From: Cyanophora paradoxa
Lineage: Eukaryota > Glaucocystophyceae > Cyanophorales > Cyanophoraceae
NCBI GenBank assembly: GCA_004431415.1
Contig: QPMI01000493.1
Span: 181,731 to 245,730, forward strand
Length of the DNA stretch: 64,000 bases
Direction of reading: 5' to 3'
Shown here: positions 57,501 through 64,000 of the stretch, piece by piece
How the letters are laid out: each line of letters begins with the position of its first letter
Numbering within the stretch: position 1 is the stretch's first letter
Program-made: the position numbers and the translations under genes
The notes under the pieces: generated by a model
The model's input: the letters and a program-made list of their open reading frames with translations, nothing else
Databases searched by the model: none
What the model was told of the DNA's origin: nothing

Positions 57501-60500
57501 GGCGCCGCCTCGGCGGGTCGTCGCGAGCCCGCCGACGATGGTTGAGGCGGCTGGAACCGCACGCCCGCCCACGTCGCGCGGACCGCTCCTTCGTAGATCG
57601 GCTGGTACGGCGTGCGAACCAGAAGGCTTTCGGCCTCCTTATCGACAGCCGCCGTCGCAGTCAGGCTGCGCCGGGCCGAGGGCGCGGCGCCCTTGTTCTG
57701 GACCGCGTCCCACATCAGCGCGGGCGCAGAGCCTCAACGTCCCAGTCGGGAGCACGGGTCGTCCGTCTCCCAGTCGATCGGGCGCGCGAGGCGGATCGCG
57801 ACATTCAGATCGGCGTAGAGCGAACGGAGCATCGTCTCGAACTGAGGCCGCAGGGTATAGCCTCATCGGTAAAGATGAGCCCAGCGGGAAGTTCCCGGGA
57901 CAGTTCTCCAGCTCCTCGGCGGCGCGGGCGGCCTCAAGGTGGCGCTGTATCCCACTCTTGCCCCGGCGCCAAGGTCATCGCCGGCGGGCCACGCGTCCTC
58001 GGCGCGGCCATCGGGGGCGAGCCGAGCTCAAGACGCTGGTACCCGAGACCGTGCGGCATGTTTGTGAGGTACGCGCGGATGCCGTCCGCCAGCGCGCGGG
58101 CATCCGAGTCGGCGCACTCATCCCTCGTCATAGTGCGCAAGAGGGCCCTGAAGACCTCGGCCACGTTCTGGGCATGGCGGCGTTCAGGGCGCACAGTTGT
58201 CCACCCGCTGCGCGAGCAGCGGATGCGGGGATACTGGAAGCCCTGCAGCATCGCGAGCAGGATCCGCCCACAGATCGCCGCACGACCCTCGTGGTCCGGC
58301 ACGACCGCATTGTTCGGGCAAACTTCCACGCAAGCGTGGATGACCGTCCGGGTACGTCGGCCTCGCGTCCGCGTCGAAGACCTTCTTGCCCTGAGGCAAG
58401 ACGTCGGACCCGCGGTCCGGCTTGGCCGTCGGCTTAGTCAGGAAGGCCTCGTGAATGAACACCATCAGACCGTCCGGCACCACGCAGCGGAACGAGTTCA
58501 ACACCTTGTTGAAGTCATCCATGTGATCGGCGACCGCCCGAGCGATCTCGGGGAGTAGTCAGCCGGCGTTCCGACTCGACGTCCATGGCCGCAGCGACAG
58601 AAAGTCATCAGCCCAGTGCTGGCTGCGGAGGTGCTTGCCCGGCGCGTGACGCTGGAAGAAGCGCGCGTGCCAGGCCAGCGTAAAACCGATGGCGTCGCGA
58701 GGATTTCCTCTTCCGCCGGGATCGGCGCCCAAGGGCACGTCCCCGGAGGTGAGTTCGGGAAAGGCGGCAGCTCGTAACCGAACGCGGTGACGAGCCGCGG
58801 TTCGCGTGGCTCTTCTTGGGCTGGCTCGCAAGCTGGGCGACCGTCACTGCGAGCCACAGCTTCTTGTTCTCGCGCTGGTGCGGCGCGCCCCCTGCGACGT
58901 CCTTGTCGCAGCAGCGTTCGGCGCGGGCGTGCCGTGCCTGCCACGAGGCGGGGCGCGTAGATGCGCCGCGTCTGCAGGCGACCCTCAACGTTCTCGACGC
59001 GCTTGTCGGCGAGCGGGCGCAGCAGGGCCAGCACGGCGACGTCGCGCGCGAAGCGGGTCGCGAACGGCGTCCTGGCGTCCTCCTCGTTCGGTCGGCGATG
59101 TTACCGCCAAGACTGAGGTGTGCAGGGTGGGGCGCTCGGGGTGCGGCATGTACGGCGGCGGGGCGTTCCGCGCGCCGCCGCCTTCGTGGAAGAAGGCGGT
59201 ATACAGCACCGCGAGACCTGGCCCAGGGTCGAACACACGGGTGCGTGGGCTGTGCCCTCGTGCGTGAGATCCCAGGCGCCCGTGTACGTCGGGACGGCAG
59301 ACTGTGCGGTACGGGTCCGACCGCGGGTACTGCACGATATCCAAGCTGACGCCGCAGGCGCGTGCGGGAATGCAAGCCCCTGCAGGTCGAAGAGCTCCGG
59401 ATCCTCGTCGAACGGCCGCTGAGGCGGGCCTACGAGCGAGAACCAGTTCACTATGCCGCGCGCGGCGGGCCGACGCGCTTGAGCATAGTTGAGCACAGCT
59501 CGCCCATGTGCTGGTCCTGCAGCGTGAGCACGTCGACGTTGTACTCGTCAACGTCGCCGGCGTGCTGCCAGCGCAAGGGTAGCTGATCGCGGGCAGCGTT
59601 GCCCATTCAGTGAACCCTGGCTCATAGCATTCCAGGGGCCGGAAAAACGCGTGTTTCCGGTCCATGTACTCGCGCAAGAGCTTGTGATCGTTGGCGTACG
59701 TCGGGTCCGCCAACGAGAACAGCGGCCGCGGCTGCCAGTCCTTGTGCGGCTCGAACGGCCTGTGCGCCGCCGCAGGGATGGCAGCCGGCGCTCTTCCTTC
59801 TCGCCCTCTTCCTCTTCGCTCTCGACATGGTCAATGTCGAGCGGCTCGAGGCGGGGCTCAGGCTCATCGGCGATGTAGGTGCCCACAAGCGCATCGTCGA
59901 ACGTGAACGACTGCCGTGCAGCGTGACGCTCGAGGGCATGCAAGACCTTCTCCTGGAAGGCCGCGCGCTGGGCGGTCAGGGCCAAGCCCCTGTGCGGGTC
60001 GCTCTCGGCGGCTTCCTCCTGCGCGCGCGTCCTAGCTGCAGGTGGCGGCGCAGCCAGCGAACCCCGTACGGGAACTCCAGGCCGGCGCGTTCCGCGGAGG
60101 AACGGTGGTCCCAACCGCCTCGGCGCGGAACATGGTGTGAGCACGCAAGAGGTACTGGGCCCACTGCGGCGGATGACGGCCGCGCTCGGGTTGAAGCGGC
60201 CCCCGTGCGTCCACCGCGGCAGGCGCGTGGCAGGGATCGTCCAACGCAGAGTCAGGAAGTGCTCCAACTGCTGCTCCGTCCACTCATGCAGGTGGAACGG
60301 GAGATCGTGGGAGTGGGCGTGACGGGCCACGGAGCCCCAGCGCGATCATGAAGAGCTCGAACGCGGCCGCGTTGAGCCGCGCGAGGCGAACGGTGCGATC
60401 GGCTCTGAGCGCGACGCGGCCTCCGGCGGCTCCTCGTGCGGCACGGGCGCCCATCCAGGCGGTTCTGGATTGGCGTGCTCCTCTCGCTGGCGAGAAACGC

Positions 60501-62101
60501 CTTGAGGTGCGGGACCCGCAGGTCCTCGAACGTGCCCTTCAGTGCGTCGAAGGGATGCTCCAGCGGTGGGCGAGATCAGACCGGGCCGTCATGGGCCACT
60601 CGGTGATCTGTTTCCCTCACAGAGCCGAGGCGGGCACCCCGGCACTGCGAGGACGCCGCTCATCACGCCCATAGCCTCGTACAGGCCCGCTGGCTCAGTT
60701 CTCATCGATAGCGACGGCGGCGGCGGCGGCGGCGCTTCCTGGGCGCCTCATCGCCGTCGCCCGCTCGCCCATCTCGGCGTCTTCCCCCTCAGCCTGCCCA
60801 CGGCGGGCGCTGCGGGTTCGTGGCCCCTGCGAGCCGCGCCACGGGTGCTGACGCGCACGACCCCGTCCCGCGGCCACGCTCGCCGCGACGGGCGCCTGCC
60901 GGGGAGCCGGCGCGGTCGCGCGCGCGACGTCGAGTAGCGGCTCGCTCAGGCGAGGCTCGACAGGCGCGGGCTCAGTGGCGGCGGCGTCGGAGCGGCGGTG
61001 GGCCGCGGCGCCATCGGGCTCGCAAGCGGCGCCATGTTGCCGCGGCGTGCAAGGTCACGAGCTTCGCCGTCGGTGCAGGCGGCGGGACAGGAACGGCGCC
61101 GGCCGCGCCGGCTGGCGGGTCCCTCGGCGAGAGCGCCTTCACAGGCGGGCGCGGCGGCAGGCAGGCCTTAGCCTCCTGATCGTCGCGCTGACGGCCTCGC
61201 CGTGTAGGCGCCCGTCGTGTCCGACGCGGCTTCGGCGTGGTGGCAGGTCGTGGAGAGGAGTGGGGGTGCGGCTGCCCGCATCCGTGCGCCACTTCTCCAC
61301 GAGCGCGATCATGTCCTTGACAGCCTCGTCATTGAAACGGCCCGCTTCTTCAGCAGCCTACGGAATAGATGACGAGGTGGGCCCGGTCGCCCGCCTTGGC
61401 CCCCTCGATGTACCGGAGCAGCTCCGCGGCCCGGCGGATCCGGGACCGTGCGGGCCCAGGCTGCATCGCACAGGGCGGTGAGCGCGGGCGCGGGCCGAGC
61501 TGGCTCAGCACGTAGAGCTCCTCAGGCACGATCGTGGCAGCTGCCCGCCTCGCGTCGTGCCGTGCAGGGGCAACTGCGTGGTGCGCGTGATCGGCGCACG
61601 CGGCCGACCTCCACGTGCCAGGCTCTGCCCCGTGCAGGCGCGGCCAGTGCAGCAAGGTGTCGCACAAGTGCAGGTCCGGAGGTGCAGAAGCGGGCGGCGG
61701 CGACGCGGGGCTCCACCGGAACGCGTTCAACCGTGCGGGACTCGCCCTCGCTCACGACCGGGAAGGCGGGGCACGGCCGTCGCGGTACGCAGTCAGACGC
61801 TCCGCGAGCGCTGCCCGCAGCCATCCCTCGGCGTCCCGATCCGAGCGGAGACGTGCCCGCCCGGGATCGGAACCTCAACGGAGGCAGCCAGGACGGCAAG
61901 CGAGTGAACGGCTTCCGTGAACTCCGAGTCCGAGGGGACAAGAGGGTTCCGTCGGCCAGGGCAACGGCGCTCTTGTGGCGTCGTGGGGACCGGCGCGGCC
62001 GCCGATGCAAGCCACGGTCTTCCACTGGATCGCGTGCTCGAGGGCCAGCAGGGCGAAGCCATAGGCGTCGACCGCGCGTCACCATGAGCGGCTCGGCGAA
62101 C
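54551..62101 (-). other. Long unrecognised polyprotein-like region, many frame breaks
   Basis: Minus-strand blocks with protein-like composition follow one another in changing frames. Examples are RELFDMVWKAQYAEMPDSLS (56398), NVAEVFRALLRTMTRDECAD (58200), MDDFNKVLNSFRCVVPDGLM (58522), SLDIVQYPRSDPY (59340), ADPTYANDHKLLREYMDRKH (59710), SFTFDDALVGTYIADEPEP (59910), FHLHEWTEQQLEHFLTLRW (60300) and AAFELFMIALGLRGP (60370). Long plus-strand frames at 56292-58558 are Arg/Ala/Gly-rich shadows. No enzyme motif was recognised. It may be an enlarged Gag/capsid region or a second, unrelated coding unit. Confidence 0.45.
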
Positions 62102-63835
62102 TTAAGAAGCGGCCGAGGATCTTCTCGACGGCGCCGGCGGTGCCCGGGGCACCGTAGTCGACGCGGTGCAGGAAATAGCCCGCAACAGTCGAGGCGCACG
62201 CAAGGCGGAGGCGGTCCTGTGCCGCAACAGCTCGCTCAGCTCGATTAGCTGGCGGCGGCCCGACACTGTCATCTCGTGCGGCTCGAGAGAGGCCGCCACG
62301 GGCGAGTGCTGGCCAATGCTCCAGTGGCGGCGGTATGGCTCCAGCCAGCCGGCGGTAGCGACGCACTCGTCCCCAAGCTTCGTAAGCTTGTGGGCGTCGG
62401 GCTCGACTGCGGGGCGACCCTCGGGCGTGAGGCCCTCGGCGTGCGGCCACGCGTGGCCCCCGGCCCACTTCGCGGCGACGCGAGAGGCCTGGTGCGTGAG
62501 GCTCATGATTTCATAATAGTGCGTCGGCCAGGCGTGAGCCAGCGTGTCCTGGGACAGCGGGTCATGCCCCAGCATCTGCAGGAACGCAGTGGGGAGGGTC
62601 CGCGAGCCGAGGTACGTGCTCTCGGTGGCGAGCGGCTGAGAGAACGCCGCAAGCAAGAAGGAGAGCGTCTGGCGGGTGCGGGCCGGGCAGCGGAACGCAG
62701 TGGCATACCACTGCTCGTCCCGGACCTCGATCAGCCCCTCGCTCACAGTGCAGCCGCAGTGAGTCTCGCACGGCGCTGGGTACAGGAACGCCGCGCGGTC
62801 GAGCGGGACCGACGCGGCGCCCTTCAGCTTGTGCGCGTCCACGTTCCAGAGAGGAACGGGCCCCAGCTCGTGCTCGCGGCCCTTCACCGGCTCTAACTCA
62901 ACGGCTCCGAAGTGAGTGAGGTCTAGGCCGGGGCTAGCGCTGAGGAGGCGAGCGCGGTTGAGGCGCAGGGTCTCCTTAGACGCTACGGTCGCGTCCTCGT
63001 CGGCGAGGGAGGCGCCGTCGTCGGTCACCTCGAGGCTCGCTACCGTCTCGGCCCCCGAGGAGTACCCCAGGCAGCAGCCCACGCCGGCGGCGGGGTCCGC
63101 CGGAGCCTCGGCGGCGGCGGTCTCGGGGACCGACTTGGTGGGAGCGAGCTCCGTCGCGGGCTCGGGACCCTTCGCTTCTGCGTCAGCGCCCTCGACCTCC
63201 GTTGGGTCCGGGGCGGCCGCCAAGAGGAGTGCGACCTCCTCAAGGGCGGCGTCCACGATGCCGGCGGCGAGCTCGGCGGGGAAAGAAGTCGGCACGGGCG
63301 TCGGCGCGGGACCCTTCGCTGCTGCGTCAGCGCCCTCGACCTCCGTTGGGTCCGGGCGGCCGCCAAGAGGAGTGCGATTTCCTCGAGGGCGGCGTCCACT
63401 GCGTCGAACGCGACCTTCTTCTCCCCCTCGTCCAGGCCCGACTCCGGGCGGGTCGGCAACAGGTCCTGCGCCTCGCAGGGGGCCGGCCTCTCGGCTCCCG
63501 TGGGGCACAGGTCTGGGCGGCTTTCCCCGGACAGCTGCACTACTGCGATCGCGAAAGCGGTGGCGGCTGCGGCGACCGCGTTGAGAGCGGGGCCGTCCCG
63601 GGGGTCCTGCAGCGCGGCGGCGTGCGCCGCGGCCGCTGCGGTGAAGGCTCGGAAGGTATCGTCGACCAACGCCTCGTCGCTGCGCACGATGCGCACACGG
63701 TACACGTGCTTTTCCTTGCCAAGCTCGGCGGGCGCCGGGGCCGCCGTGGGCCCCGACCGTGGCCGCCGGTCGGCGCGGAAGCAGTGCAGTCGCGGACGGG
63801 CCGGCGGCGCCGCTTCGGGCAGCCTGCTCGAGCAT
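62102..63835 (-). CDS. Gag-like ORF, unknown function
   Basis: An open frame of 577 codons. The best part, from about residue 290, reads LGPVPLWNVDAHKL, PCETHCGCTVSEGLIEVRDE, YLGSRTLPTAFLQMLGHDPL, HYYEIMSLTHQASRVAAKWA and EPYRRHWSIGQHSPV. The start of this frame is out of register. A one-base difference between two tandem ~145-bp repeats (near 63355) moves the true frame to the one with VDAALEEIALLLAAA and EKHVYRVRIVRSDEALVDD upstream. It follows a zinc-knuckle-like end, so it belongs to the retroelement polyprotein. Family not recognised. Confidence 0.5.
   Translation of the reverse strand: MLEQAARSGAAGPSATALLPRRPAATVGAHGGPGARRAWQGKARVPCAHRAQRRGVGRRYLPSLHRSGRGARRRAAGPPGRPRSQRGRRSRHRFRDRSSAAVRGKPPRPVPHGSREAGPLRGAGPVADPPGVGPGRGGEEGRVRRSGRRPRGNRTPLGGRPDPTEVEGADAAAKGPAPTPVPTSFPAELAAGIVDAALEEVALLLAAAPDPTEVEGADAEAKGPEPATELAPTKSVPETAAAEAPADPAAGVGCCLGYSSGAETVASLEVTDDGASLADEDATVASKETLRLNRARLLSASPGLDLTHFGAVELEPVKGREHELGPVPLWNVDAHKLKGAASVPLDRAAFLYPAPCETHCGCTVSEGLIEVRDEQWYATAFRCPARTRQTLSFLLAAFSQPLATESTYLGSRTLPTAFLQMLGHDPLSQDTLAHAWPTHYYEIMSLTHQASRVAAKWAGGHAWPHAEGLTPEGRPAVEPDAHKLTKLGDECVATAGWLEPYRRHWSIGQHSPVAASLEPHEMTVSGRRQLIELSELLRHRTASALRAPRLLRAISCTASTTVPRAPPAPSRRSSAAS
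63163..63430. repeat. Two tandem ~145-bp units in the Gag-like ORF
   Basis: CTTCGCTTCTGCGTCAGCGC at 63170 recurs as CTTCGCTGCTGCGTCAGCGC at 63316, each followed by CCTCGACCTCCGTTGGGTCC and GGCCGCCAAGAGGAGTGCGA. The first has GGGGCGGCC where the second has GGGCGGCC, a one-base difference that shifts the reading frame. The protein unit is DPTEVEGADAxAKGP. Confidence 0.8.
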
Positions 63836-63939
63836 GGCGCGCGCGATCGTGAAGGCGTTGGGTCAGCCCAGGGCGCCGGCGTCGCGGGCGGCACGGGCGG
63901 GGCTGCAGCGGCGGCGGCGTGTTCTGCAAGCGCGCGGCG

Positions 63940-64000
63940 GACCGCGGCCTCGAGCGTCTGCGCCTGGGCCGGGCAGGACGCGGCCAGGTGGCCGGTTTTG
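63940..64000 (-). other. CCHC zinc-knuckle end at window edge
   Basis: The minus strand enters the window reading KTGHLAASCPAQAQTLEAAV. GH-x4-C is the second half of a Gag zinc knuckle; the first two cysteines would be just beyond base 64000. Confidence 0.5.

Larger units (their letters stand above)
48000..64000 (-). mobile_element. Large Ty3/Gypsy-type retrotransposon, partial
   Basis: On the minus strand the order is CCHC-type knuckle end (63965-64000), long unrecognised region, aspartic protease (about 54550), reverse transcriptase/RNase H (53166-51459) and integrase (50379-48805). Protease-RT-RNaseH-integrase is the Ty3/Gypsy order. At least four frame breaks were seen, while integrase stays open for 524 codons. 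The distance from knuckle to protease is about 9.4 kb, much more than usual. Two elements in tandem or an extra insertion are alternatives. Ends were not identified. Confidence 0.75.

Noticed and set aside
56292-58558. Very long plus-strand open frames (up to 679 codons)
   Set aside because: They are Arg/Ala/Gly-rich with no motif and lie opposite protein-like minus-strand blocks of the retroelement. High GC leaves few stops, so they are shadows.

Overview
This window looks like nuclear DNA from a GC-rich eukaryote, most likely a unicellular alga. The supports are genes cut into many short exons, introns of about 50-200 bp, simple repeats, and retroelement and transposon debris in most gaps. 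No bacterial operon layout, ribosome-binding sites, rRNA or convincing tRNA is seen. Splice sites are unusual: many donors read GTGCGC, and roughly a third of the introns in the first gene must begin with GC instead of GT to keep the frame. From memory, such introns are frequent in haptophytes and reported in some other algae. A haptophyte or pelagophyte-like alga is therefore my best guess, but I could not test it. All exon structures were built by hand from protein-family motifs and reading phase.

Region by region: (1) 1-9344, plus strand, the 3' part of a nonribosomal-peptide-synthetase-like gene with order carrier, condensation, adenylation, carrier, reductase; its 5' end lies outside the window. 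(2) 9938-15243, plus strand, an F-box protein and leucine-rich downstream exons that probably form one gene. A gap of about 2.7 kb between them holds an unrecognised minus-strand gene (11049-12683). (3) 15311-24163, an LTR retrotransposon with two nearly identical 1.08-kb LTRs, only integrase remnants inside, and another element nested in it (17487-21920). A second copy of the nested element lies at 33282-35385. (4) 24616-24870, the last exons of an ABCG-type transporter with no body. (5) 25991-31415, plus strand, a choline-transporter-like (CTL/SLC44) membrane protein. (6) 35787-40771, minus strand, a secreted or surface protein with signal peptide, Pro/Ser linker, REJ-like segment, a good GPS autoproteolysis motif and one C-terminal membrane helix. 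(7) 41400-45400, a repeat zone: a perfect hairpin, a foldback element and a 151-bp tandem repeat. (8) 46170-47735, minus strand, REJ-like exons of a second surface protein. (9) About 48000 to the window end, minus strand, a very large Ty3/Gypsy-type element with protease, reverse transcriptase/RNase H and integrase, several frames broken, with a long unrecognised region before the protease.

The genes do not form one pathway. The likely biology is a small-molecule assembly line with reductive release, a ubiquitin-ligase adaptor, a membrane transporter and surface receptor-like proteins, embedded in mobile DNA.
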